Shown here piece by piece: positions 1-5,668 of a stretch of 6,749 bases of DNA; the stretch's first letter is position 1, and every line of letters begins with the position of its first letter. Under the pieces are notes generated by a model. It did not search any database. It had not been told where the DNA came from and was given only the letters and a program-made list of their open reading frames with translations. This DNA comes from Oscillibacter sp. (lineage in GTDB: Bacteria; Bacillota; Clostridia; Oscillospirales; Oscillospiraceae). The stretch lies in NCBI GenBank assembly GCA_020025415.1, contig JAHHSB010000068.1, forward strand, positions 1 to 6,749. Direction: 5' to 3'. A program made the translations under genes and the position numbers.

Positions 1-40
1 GTCATACTGTTTTTTATAAAATAAAACCAGATAAAATCAA

Positions 41-70
41 TTGTTTCTTAAAGATTTCATGGGTTTTAAT
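41..70 (+). promoter_or_regulatory. Possible sigma-A promoter of the acid sugar operon
   Basis: TTGTTT (41-46) and TTTAAT (65-70) are separated by 18 bases in an AT-rich leader ahead of the kinase gene. The -10 matches TATAAT at five of six positions, but the -35 matches only in TTG. It is placed sensibly for a transcript that starts about 40 bases before the kinase start codon. The window begins only 40 bases upstream, so a stronger promoter further left cannot be excluded. Confidence 0.35.
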
Positions 71-85
71 TCTGAGGAAGGGAGT

Positions 86-100
86 GTTTCAAATTCAAAC
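86..100. promoter_or_regulatory. Imperfect palindrome, candidate operator
   Basis: GTTTCAAATTCAAAC reads as an inverted repeat around its central base, with one mismatched pair (C against C). It sits between the candidate -10 box and the Shine-Dalgarno site of the kinase gene, where a repressor would block initiation or elongation. No regulator gene is present in the window to pair with it. The site is AT-rich, so chance occurrence is possible. Confidence 0.3.
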
Positions 101-116
101 AATACGGAGAGCGAGT

Positions 117-1385
117 ATGGTCAAACTGTTAATCATTACCGATGACTTTACCGGGGCGCTGGATACCGGCGTGCAGTTTACTGCCCGTGGCGCGGCTACC
201 AGGGTCATTACAGATCCGGGCTTTGACTTTGCCAAGGCGGAACCCGACCTGCAGGTCCTGGTACTGGACGCCGAAACGCGGCATGCGACTCCGGAGCAGG
301 CTTATGCGGTGGTGCGGCAGGCTGCGGAACGTGCGCTGGCAGCAAATGTGGAATGTATCTACAAAAAGACCGATTCGGCACTGCGGGGCAATATCGGGGC
401 TGAGCTGGCTGCCGTAATGGACGCGACCGGCGCCGCTCGGCTTCCCTTTATCCCTGCGTTCCCCAAGATCAATCGTGCGACAAAGAATGGAGTCCATTTG
501 ATTGACGGGATTCCGGTGGCGCAGAGCGTGTTCGGGCAGGATCCCTTTGAGCCTGTGCGGCATTCCCGGGTGGCGGATATCCTCGGCGAGCAGACCGCCC
601 TGCCGGTAGTACAGCGGTCTTTGGGAGAGCCGGATGAAGGCGTGCCCGGCATCCAGGTTTTTGACGCGGCCAGCGATGACGATCTCCTGCGGATTGGCCG
701 GCAGCTGGGCCTTTCGGGAGTGCGGCTGTGCGCGGGCTGCGCAGGCTTTGCGGCAGTGATGGCAGACCTGCTGGATCTGACGGGGCCAGCTCCCCAGGTA
801 CCGGCTCTGAAAAAGCCATTTTTTGTCACCTGCGGCAGCGTGAACCCTGTGACGCGCCGCCAACTGGATTTTGCGGAGCAGGCCGGTTTTCCACGGTTCC
901 GGCTCCTGCCGGAGGAAAAACTTGTGCCGACATGGCTGGAAAGCAGGGGCTGCGCTGCCCGGGTGGAACACTGGCTGAAAACAGCGGATGAAAAAGGAGT
1001 CTGCATTCTGGACAGCAACGATCTGCCCGGCCAGCCCGGCACCGGAGCGTTTGCTGCGGAGCGGGGAATGGATCTGCAGCAGGTGCGGGTGCAGATTTCC
1101 GATACCCTGGGCCGGCTGATGCGGCGACTTTTGGACGGCGGGCTGGAAGCGACACTGATGTGTACCGGCGGAGATACGCTGCTGGCGCTGATGCGTGCAG
1201 TGGGCGTGACGGCGCTGACGCCCGTATGCGAGCTGGATACCGGCGTGGTGCTGACATACTTCGTGTATCGCGGGAAGACCCATTACATTATCTCGAAGTC
1301 CGGAGGGTTCGGGGAACCGGACCTGATGTGCAGACTGGCAAAACTGACGGAACCCCAGAGAATGCAAAAGGAGGAAATTTCATGA
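117..1385 (+). CDS. DUF1537 four-carbon acid sugar kinase (D-threonate/erythronate kinase-like)
   Basis: This is a cytosolic ATP-dependent kinase that phosphorylates the C4 hydroxyl of a four-carbon sugar acid such as D-threonate or erythronate. The 422-residue product has both family domains. The N-terminal substrate domain begins with LLIITDDFTGALDTG (residues 4-18) and carries KKTDSALRGN (83-92). The C-terminal nucleotide domain has TGGDT (350-354) and the terminal KSGGFGEPD (394-402). The length is normal for the family. The ATG at 117 is chosen because GGAGA lies 6 bases upstream (106-110) and because family members start just before the ITDD motif; a GTG at 84 in the same frame has poorer spacing. 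The last codons contain the AAGGAGG of the next gene, and the two reading frames overlap as ATGA, so the genes are translationally coupled. With the PdxA2-like gene downstream, D-threonate-type catabolism is the best reading, but the substrate is inferred. A long antisense open frame across this gene is a shadow of it. Confidence 0.93.
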   Translation: MVKLLIITDDFTGALDTGVQFTARGAATRVITDPGFDFAKAEPDLQVLVLDAETRHATPEQAYAVVRQAAERALAANVECIYKKTDSALRGNIGAELAAVMDATGAARLPFIPAFPKINRATKNGVHLIDGIPVAQSVFGQDPFEPVRHSRVADILGEQTALPVVQRSLGEPDEGVPGIQVFDAASDDDLLRIGRQLGLSGVRLCAGCAGFAAVMADLLDLTGPAPQVPALKKPFFVTCGSVNPVTRRQLDFAEQAGFPRFRLLPEEKLVPTWLESRGCAARVEHWLKTADEKGVCILDSNDLPGQPGTGAFAAERGMDLQQVRVQISDTLGRLMRRLLDGGLEATLMCTGGDTLLALMRAVGVTALTPVCELDTGVVLTYFVYRGKTHYIISKSGGFGEPDLMCRLAKLTEPQRMQKEEIS

Positions 1386-2536
1386 TCGAAAAGTATAATT
1401 TAAAGATTCCCCACAGTGTGTTCAGCGGCAAGGATGCATTGGAAAATATCTCCTTGATTTTGAAGGAAAACCATGTCAGACATCTGGCGGTCTTTACCGA
1501 TAAGGGTATTCGGAGCGCGGGGCTGCTGGACCTGCCCATGGCCTGGGTGGAAAAGTGCGGTGTGGATACGGTGATCCTGGACGATCTGCCGGCGGAGCCC
1601 ACCTATGCCGAGGCCCAGAAGCTGGTGGACCAGTGCAAGGCCTGCGATGCGGACTTCATCATGGCTGTAGGCGGCGGAAGCGTCATGGACACTGCCAAGC
1701 TGGCCAGCATCCTGATGACCGGTGAATACGGCATCAAGGAGCTGCTAGATACGCCCACGCGGGCCAAAAAATGCATCAAGTCTCTGATGATCCCCACCAC
1801 TGCGGGGACTGGATCGGAGGCCACGCCCAACGCCATCGTGGCAGTTCCGGAAAAGCATCTGAAGGTGGGGATCGTCAACCCGGAAATGATCGCCGATTAT
1901 GTGATTCTGGATGCGGTCATGATCAAAAAGCTGCCCCGGAAGATCGCGGCAGCCACTGGCGTGGACGCGCTGGCCCACGCCATTGAGTGCTGGACCTCCA
2001 ATAAGGCCAATCCGTTCAGCGACATTTTCGCCCTGCAGGCGTTGGATATGATCCTCAACAACATTGAGCAGGCCTGTGACAATGCGGATGCCATGGATGC
2101 CAAGAACCAGATGCAGATTGCCAGCTTTTATGCCGGCGTGGCCATCACCTCTTCCGGCACCACTGCCGTTCACGCGCTGAGCTATCCCCTGGGAGGCAAG
2201 TATCACATTGCCCACGGAGTGTCCAATGCCATTTTGCTGGCGCCGGTCATGCGCTTCAATGAGCCTGCCTGCCGGGAGCGGCTGGCAGCTGCCTATGACC
2301 GCTGCATCCGGGGCAGCGAGGCCACCTCGGAGGCCAAGAGCGCCGCGGTGATCACTCGGCTGGAGCAGATCGTCCGGCACCTGGATATACCCACCAGCCT
2401 GACGGAGTTCGGAGTTCCCAAGGAGGATCTGGAAGCGCTGGTGGCCTCAGGAATGGAGGTCACGCGTTTGCTGGTCAACAACATGCGGGAAATCACGCCC
2501 GATGACGCACGCTTCCTCTATCAGCAGGTTTTGTGA
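1382..2536 (+). CDS. Iron-containing (group III) alcohol dehydrogenase
   Basis: This is an NAD(P)-dependent, divalent-metal (usually Fe2+) oxidoreductase that interconverts an alcohol and an aldehyde or ketone in the cytoplasm. The 384-residue protein is full length for the family. The N-terminal nucleotide-binding domain carries AVGGGSVMDTAK (95-106) and PTTAGTGSE (138-146). The helical C-terminal domain carries the metal ligands D195, H199, H264 and H278, with the same spacing as in FucO-type enzymes (4 residues between the first pair, 14 between the last). The start ATG at 1382 follows AAGGAGG (1368-1374) by 7 bases and overlaps the kinase stop codon. Its place between the kinase and the PdxA-like gene ties it to sugar acid catabolism. 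It could make the sugar acid precursor, dispose of an aldehyde product, or act on a distinct substrate; sequence does not decide. The family is clear and the substrate is unknown. Confidence 0.93.
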   Translation: MIEKYNLKIPHSVFSGKDALENISLILKENHVRHLAVFTDKGIRSAGLLDLPMAWVEKCGVDTVILDDLPAEPTYAEAQKLVDQCKACDADFIMAVGGGSVMDTAKLASILMTGEYGIKELLDTPTRAKKCIKSLMIPTTAGTGSEATPNAIVAVPEKHLKVGIVNPEMIADYVILDAVMIKKLPRKIAAATGVDALAHAIECWTSNKANPFSDIFALQALDMILNNIEQACDNADAMDAKNQMQIASFYAGVAITSSGTTAVHALSYPLGGKYHIAHGVSNAILLAPVMRFNEPACRERLAAAYDRCIRGSEATSEAKSAAVITRLEQIVRHLDIPTSLTEFGVPKEDLEALVASGMEVTRLLVNNMREITPDDARFLYQQVL

Positions 2537-2715
2537 CAGGGGGTGCCCCTGCAACAAATATTGAGATCGGCGGGATCCATCCGGCCCTGGCCCCCATGTA
2601 CGAGGATGAGCGCACGGGCGGGCAGACGCTGCGCAGTCAGACGGGCTGTCCGACCTACAAAGGGCGTCCCGCCCGGAAACGGAACCCTGGGGGCGCTGAA
2701 AGAAGAATATACTAA
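2533..2715 (+). other. Possible small ORF or gene remnant in the adh-pdxA spacer
   Basis: A GTG that overlaps the dehydrogenase stop codon (GTGA at 2533-2536) opens a 60-codon frame ending in TAA at 2713-2715. From about codon 10 to codon 47 most third positions are G or C, as in the neighbouring real genes, which suggests present or past coding. The product would contain IEIGGIHPALAPMYEDE (residues 11-27) and has a basic C-terminal end. I recognise no family. No good Shine-Dalgarno site precedes the GTG (only GCAGG, 4 bases away). A short hairpin, GGGCG-TCC-CGCCC at 2662-2674, lies in the same stretch. It may be a coupled small protein, the tail of a deleted gene, or GC-rich spacer; nothing else was seen in the 195 bases between the two genes. 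Confidence 0.25.
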
Positions 2716-2731
2716 GATAGAAAGTTGGGAT

Positions 2732-3814
2732 ATGATGAATCTTCCAATTATTGGAATTTCCATGGGTGATCCGTTTGGCAACGGTCCAGAGATTACCGTT
2801 AAGGCCCTGGCCGACAAACGGATCTATGAGCGCTGCCGCCCGCTGGTGGTAGGCGACACCGCCAGCATGGAGTACGCCGCCAAGGTGGCGGAAAAGGTAT
2901 CCGGCACCTGCCTGAAGATCCACCCGGTCAAGTCCGTGACAGAGGCGCAGTTCCGCTGCGGCGTCATCGACGTGTACGATCTGGGACTCATCAAGGAAAG
3001 CGATATTCCCGGCAATCCTGCGGATCCAAAGCCGTTCGGCCTGGGTGCTACCGCACTGGGCGGCGAGGCGGCCTTTCGGTATGTTGTCAAGGTCATTGAA
3101 CTGGCCATGGCCGGCGAGATCGACGCCACGATCACTAACGCGCTGAGCAAGGAAGCCATCAATATGGCCGGACACCACTATTCCGGCCATACCGAGATCT
3201 ATGCGGACTATACCCACACGGCCAAATATACCATGATGCTGGCACACGAGGATCTGCGCGTGGTCCATGTGTCCACCCATGTGTCTTTACGGGAGGCCTG
3301 TGACCGGGTCAAGAAGGACCGGGTGCTGGACGTGATCCGCATTGCCAACGCCGGCTGCAAGGCCATTGGCATTCGGGAGCCCAAGGTCGCCGTGGCGGGA
3401 CTAAATCCCCACTGCGGAGAGAGCGGCATGTTCGGCACTGAGGAGATCGAGGAGATCCAGCCGGCCATCGATGCTGCCATGGCCGAGGGAATCCTCATCC
3501 CTGACGGGAAACCCACGCCGCCGGATACGGTGTTTTCCAAGGCGCTGGGCGGCTGGTACGATATCGTGGTGGCCATGTATCACGACCAGGGGCACATCCC
3601 CCTGAAAGTGAAGGGCTTCGTTTATAACAAAGCCGAGGGGCACTGGGACGCGGTGGCCGGTGTCAATGTGACGCTGGGACTGCCCATCATCCGGGCCAGT
3701 GTGGACCATGGTACCGGCTTTGGCCATGCCGGCGACGGACATGCCAATGAGCTGAGTCTCGTCAACGCCATGGATTACGGCATCCGCATGGCGCTTGCCA
3801 AAGCCAAGGACTGA
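2732..3814 (+). CDS. PdxA-family dehydrogenase, PdxA2 type (4-phospho-D-threonate dehydrogenase-like)
   Basis: PdxA2 enzymes oxidise D-threonate 4-phosphate (or erythronate 4-phosphate) with NAD+; the keto acid then loses CO2 to yield dihydroxyacetone phosphate. True PdxA acts on 4-phosphohydroxythreonine in vitamin B6 synthesis. The 360-residue product has the family metal ligands: H153 in SGHTE, H227 in LNPHCGESG and H284 in MYHDQGH. It also has the C-terminal GVNVTLGLPIIRASVDHGT (310-328). It is about 30 residues longer than E. coli PdxA (329), with an extra stretch around 296-309 before GVNVT. Linkage to a DUF1537 kinase favours the catabolic PdxA2 role. The glycine motif reads GDPFGNGPE (12-20) instead of the common GDPAGIGPE. 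The open frame extends upstream to 2543, but homology starts at MNLPIIGISMGDP. Either ATG, 2732 or 2735, could be used; the weak TGGGA at 2726-2730 fits 2735 better. A terminator follows 158 bases after the stop. Confidence 0.9.
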   Translation: MMNLPIIGISMGDPFGNGPEITVKALADKRIYERCRPLVVGDTASMEYAAKVAEKVSGTCLKIHPVKSVTEAQFRCGVIDVYDLGLIKESDIPGNPADPKPFGLGATALGGEAAFRYVVKVIELAMAGEIDATITNALSKEAINMAGHHYSGHTEIYADYTHTAKYTMMLAHEDLRVVHVSTHVSLREACDRVKKDRVLDVIRIANAGCKAIGIREPKVAVAGLNPHCGESGMFGTEEIEEIQPAIDAAMAEGILIPDGKPTPPDTVFSKALGGWYDIVVAMYHDQGHIPLKVKGFVYNKAEGHWDAVAGVNVTLGLPIIRASVDHGTGFGHAGDGHANELSLVNAMDYGIRMALAKAKD

Positions 3815-3972
3815 ATGCCGCGCCTGGTTTCCGTGAAGCAGCTGGGGGATGAACTGTACCGCGGCAGAAGCCGCCTGCTGGCCCTTGTGAGGATAAACAG
3901 CGAAGAGCCTGCGGGGCTGCGCCGTCCATGCCGCGGCGGCACGGGATCTTCCCCACGTAGAAAAACAAGAAC
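3815..3972 (+). other. Untranslated trailer of the acid sugar operon
   Basis: This is the stretch between the pdxA-like stop codon and the terminator. An ATG touches the stop (3815), but its open frame runs straight through the terminator stem and T-tract and resembles nothing I know, so I do not call a gene. The trailer holds a spaced 8-base inverted repeat, CCGCGGCA (3859-3866) and TGCCGCGG (3929-3936), which could fold the 3' end of the mRNA. Confidence 0.4.
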
Positions 3973-4005
3973 GGAGACTGGGAAACCGGTCTCCTTTGCT
4001 TTTTT
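3973..4005 (+). terminator. Intrinsic terminator after the pdxA-like gene
   Basis: A nine-pair stem, GGAGACTGG (3973-3981) with CCGGTCTCC (3986-3994), contains one G-U pair and is capped by a GAAA tetraloop. It is followed by TTTGCTTTTTT (3995-4005). This is a strong Rho-independent terminator for the + strand operon. On the - strand the same stem is followed, after seven bases, by a five-T run (3960-3964), so it may also weakly stop transcription from the convergent unit that ends at 4041. Confidence 0.9.
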
Positions 4006-4040
4006 CAGCTTTCGAATGGCACCTGGGGGCGGCTCGCGGC

Positions 4041-4474
4041 TTACATCTTCGCCAGCGTCTGGTCGAAATCGTCAAGCAGCTCGTCGGTGTTTTCCAGGCC
4101 GGAAGCCCACTGATAAAAGAGATTGTCCGTAAACTGTACTCCACATACGCCACCCGATTCAAAGCCCTGTACCTGGAAAATTTCAATTCCGCCGTCGGCG
4201 TAATACATGTGGTGGACATAATTGTTTTGGTATCGAGCACCGTGATTGCCGCCGCCCAGGTCTCCGGCCAGCCGCTGGATGCCGCCGTAACCGGCAACTG
4301 CCTCACCGGTGTTGTACGCTGCGATTACGCCACCCCCCAGCTCACCTCACAGTTCTGGATGGTGACGTCCCGCTCCTCGTCCACGGTTACCACCCCGTCT
4401 CCGGCAAACCCGATGAACAGATTGTCCAGCACCTGTGCCTGGTACTCCCACAAAAACTGTTCCCATACCTCCAT
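4041..4474 (-). pseudogene. Unknown small gene paired with the HTH regulator, split by a one-base frameshift
   Basis: I do not recognise this family. Translation starts at the ATG at 4474, with AAGGAGA (4487-4481) six bases upstream and only one base after the regulator's stop codon. The first frame gives 49 residues (MEVWEQFLWEYQAQVLDNLF at the start) and stops at TAA 4327-4325. The coding signal continues in the neighbouring frame to the TAA at 4043-4041. The shift falls at a run of six G on the coding strand (CCCCCC at 4333-4338). Adding one G gives an uninterrupted 144-residue protein with SWGGGVIAAYNTGEAV across the joint, then GDLGGGNHGARYQNNY (71-86) and an acidic C-terminal end, ENTDELLDDFDQTLAKM. 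It has no signal peptide or membrane segment, so it is probably cytosolic. It may be a recent pseudogene, a sequencing error in a homopolymer, or a gene expressed by slippage. Codon use is gene-like in both parts. Confidence 0.7.
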
Positions 4475-4475
4475 A

Positions 4476-4901
4476 TCAGCTCTCCTTGGCATAGAGGCTC
4501 CGCTCGGGCAGGGAGGTAAGCAGGTCCTCTGTTTCCAGAAGTGTCATGTGCTGGTTCAGGGCGAAAATCACCGCCGCGTCCCGGCGGATTCGAGGATAGA
4601 GCGCCCCACAGTCTCCCATTGTCAGCAGGCGCTGGGTCTCTTTCAAGGAAAGCTTCAGTGCCAATGCCGTGCGCAGCAGGATATCCCGCCCAGGAGTCCG
4701 CTCACCACGCAGGACCTGATATGCGTAGGACTTGCTGATATTGGTCGCCGCCATCCACTCCGGAGCTGACATTGACGCCTGCTCCAACAGCTCCTGAAGA
4801 ATCTGCGCGCAGGTGGGGTCCGTCCGCTTCTGGCTTAAAAAGGCCTTGCCACGTTCTCGGCCGCGTAGCCTGTGGAACAATTTACTTGTGGTTTCCGGCA
4901 T
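4476..4901 (-). CDS. XRE-like helix-turn-helix protein
   Basis: This 141-residue protein has a central helix-turn-helix domain at about residues 32-94. The recognition region is MSAPEWMAATNISKSYAYQV (44-63), followed by LRGERTPGRDILLRTALALK (64-83), the usual shape of the Cro/C1 fold. The C-terminal part (95-141, with LYPRIRRDAAVIFALNQHM) resembles a conserved tail in a regulator family that I associate with gut Clostridia, where such genes often sit beside signalling genes such as Ser/Thr kinases; this is recollection, not a search. The ATG at 4901 is preceded by AGGAG (4914-4910) at a spacing of 8 bases. It forms a unit with the frameshifted gene one base downstream, and likely controls it or is its partner. 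Palindromes upstream (4986-5000, 5028-5047) are candidate binding sites for autoregulation. The DNA-binding fold is clear, but the target is not known. Confidence 0.85.
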   Translation of the reverse strand: MPETTSKLFHRLRGRERGKAFLSQKRTDPTCAQILQELLEQASMSAPEWMAATNISKSYAYQVLRGERTPGRDILLRTALALKLSLKETQRLLTMGDCGALYPRIRRDAAVIFALNQHMTLLETEDLLTSLPERSLYAKES

Positions 4902-4985
4902 ATACCCCTCTCCTCTCCATCATTGCCCCAAGCCCGCCTCTGCCAATCGGGCTGCCGGGGCGGTATTGTCTAATCCTTATGCGGA

Positions 4986-5000
4986 CCCGGATGATCCGGG
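4986..5000. promoter_or_regulatory. Perfect palindrome upstream of the HTH gene, candidate operator
   Basis: CCCGGATGATCCGGG is a perfect inverted repeat of 7 bases around one central base, 85 bases before the start codon of the HTH gene. It lies just downstream of a weak promoter-like pair on the - strand (TTGAAC 5035-5030, TATCAC 5014-5009, spacing 15). The location suits autoregulation by the HTH protein. A second inverted pair, AGCCCG (4931-4936) and CGGGCT (4948-4953), lies nearer the gene. Confidence 0.4.
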
Positions 5001-5027
5001 CTCCAAGAGTGATATCCGACAGCAATG

Positions 5028-5047
5028 AAGTTCAACTTAAAAAAGTT
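5028..5047. repeat. Clustered AAGTT/AACTT inverted half-sites
   Basis: AAGTT-C-AACTT (5028-5038) is a perfect 11-base palindrome, followed after four A by another AAGTT (5043-5047). The half-site therefore appears three times in alternating orientation. It overlaps the weak -35-like TTGAAC that would drive the HTH gene on the - strand, so it is a second operator candidate. The sequence is AT-rich and simple, so chance is possible. Confidence 0.3.
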
Positions 5048-5212
5048 TTTGCGCATGTCTGAAGGTTCTTGATTTCTTTCATTTTACGTAAATCTATGCT
5101 GCATATGCTTTTATTTTTCATTCTACCGCAAAAGGTGAAATTACTCCAGAGGGAAGAAACGATCTCCAAATTCATGGCCCTACCCGAACTTTGTTATCAT
5201 TCGTTTTGTTGA
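5048..5212. other. AT-rich intergenic stretch with no supported gene
   Basis: This stretch is clearly more AT-rich than the genes to its left. No reading frame with gene-like composition and no RNA structure could be supported. A frame continuous with the remnant downstream is open from about 5129 to a TGA at 5210-5212, but it has little coding character. Confidence 0.4.
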
Positions 5213-5407
5213 TACATTTCCCCACCACTGGGTGCGGTAGGGGCGGCGCAGGATGAATTGTCTGGTCTGAAAACAACGCTTGACATTTTCTCGATTGCAA
5301 GCTACGATCACAGCAGCAAGATAATTTCTTTCGGAAAGAATCCCCGGCTCAGCCCAATGAGCGGAGTCGGGGATTTGACCAATACGCTGACCAATATGGT
5401 GATAAAC
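5213..5407 (+). pseudogene. Unrecognised gene remnant interrupted by the IS3-type element
   Basis: A frame without stops runs from 5213 to the left end of the IS (5408) and then hits TAA at 5417-5419 inside the element. Its composition is protein-like: LGAVGAAQDELSGLKTTLD is followed by IFSIASYDHSSKIISFGKNP and SPMSGVGDLTNTLTNMVIN. There is an in-frame TGA immediately upstream (5210-5212) and no start codon with a Shine-Dalgarno site, so it is a fragment or a decayed gene. The family is unknown to me. Inside it lie a strong promoter-like pair (5280-5308) and a hairpin (5340-5374, ATCCCCGGCTC against GAGC and CGGGGAT), so a non-coding reading is also possible. Confidence 0.35.
5280..5308 (+). 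promoter_or_regulatory. Sigma-A-like promoter sequence
   Basis: A perfect -35 TTGACA (5280-5285), a 17-base spacer and TACGAT (5303-5308; four of six matches, including the key first two and last bases) form a good housekeeping promoter pointing towards the insertion element. It lies within a possible coding remnant, so it may be fortuitous, but it could drive transcription into the relic transposase. Confidence 0.4.
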
Positions 5408-5419
5408 TGTACCCTATAA

Positions 5420-5474
5420 AGTGGACACAGGCAAATGACCCACGGTCCCATTGAGTGGACACACATTTGACCCA
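5420..5474 (+). repeat. Imperfect direct repeat at the IS left end
   Basis: The first copy, AGTGGACACAGGCAAATGACCCA (5420-5442), recurs as AGTGGACACACATTTGACCCA (5454-5474), offset by about 34 bases. Each copy is preceded by a similar CCC-containing stretch. It may be a pair of transposase binding sites or a duplicated terminus from a nested or aborted insertion. Confidence 0.55.
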
Positions 5475-5559
5475 TTGGGTCGAATGGCTTCATCTGTGGT
5501 ATGATGAAATCACCCAAGCGTATCCGGCGGGCGGTATGTGCCTGACAGGTGGCACAGGA

Positions 5560-5649
5560 TGGGCGGCACCAGCGGGTAAAGCCGCCAGGCGCATGAAACG
5601 TGAAATCCTGGTACTCCAGCAGCATATGGATTTCCTAAAAAAGTCATGA
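5560..5649 (+). pseudogene. Remnant of IS3 orfA (C-terminal coiled-coil end)
   Basis: In one frame the segment ends with AARRMKREILVLQQHMDFLKKS before TGA at 5647-5649. This matches the leucine-zipper-like C-terminal end of IS3 OrfA proteins, which mediates multimer formation. The N-terminal helix-turn-helix part is not readable: a possible start, ATGAAATCACCCAAGCG at 5502-5518, lies in another frame that stops quickly. The orfB relic follows in a frame that is not the standard -1 relationship, which indicates indels. Confidence 0.5.
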
Positions 5650-5668
5650 AACTGCACGACACGCCGGA

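Noticed and set aside
129..1367. Long antisense open frame across the kinase gene (412 codons)
   Set aside because: It mirrors a well-supported DUF1537 gene in GC-rich DNA, has a His/Gln/Arg-heavy low-quality composition, and has no recognisable motif.
2447..3280. 277-codon minus-strand open frame across the adh-pdxA junction
   Set aside because: It is antisense to the conserved PdxA N-terminal region and has no motif or start signal.
3815..4132. Open frame starting directly after the pdxA-like stop
   Set aside because: It has no Shine-Dalgarno site of its own, runs through the terminator stem and T-tract, and has no family resemblance.
3401..4306. 301-codon minus-strand open frame over the pdxA end and the terminator
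   Set aside because: It crosses a strong terminator, is the antisense of the PdxA metal-binding region, and is out of frame with the convincing 144-residue minus-strand gene it overlaps.
3996..4769. 257-codon plus-strand open frame
   Set aside because: It is the shadow of the two minus-strand genes (HTH and partner), both of which have Shine-Dalgarno sites and better composition.
5340..5374. Hairpin with ATCCCCGGCTC against GAGC and CGGGGAT, considered as terminator or structured RNA
   Set aside because: It is not followed by a T-run, contains an unpaired bulge, and lies within a plausible coding frame; no RNA family is recognised.
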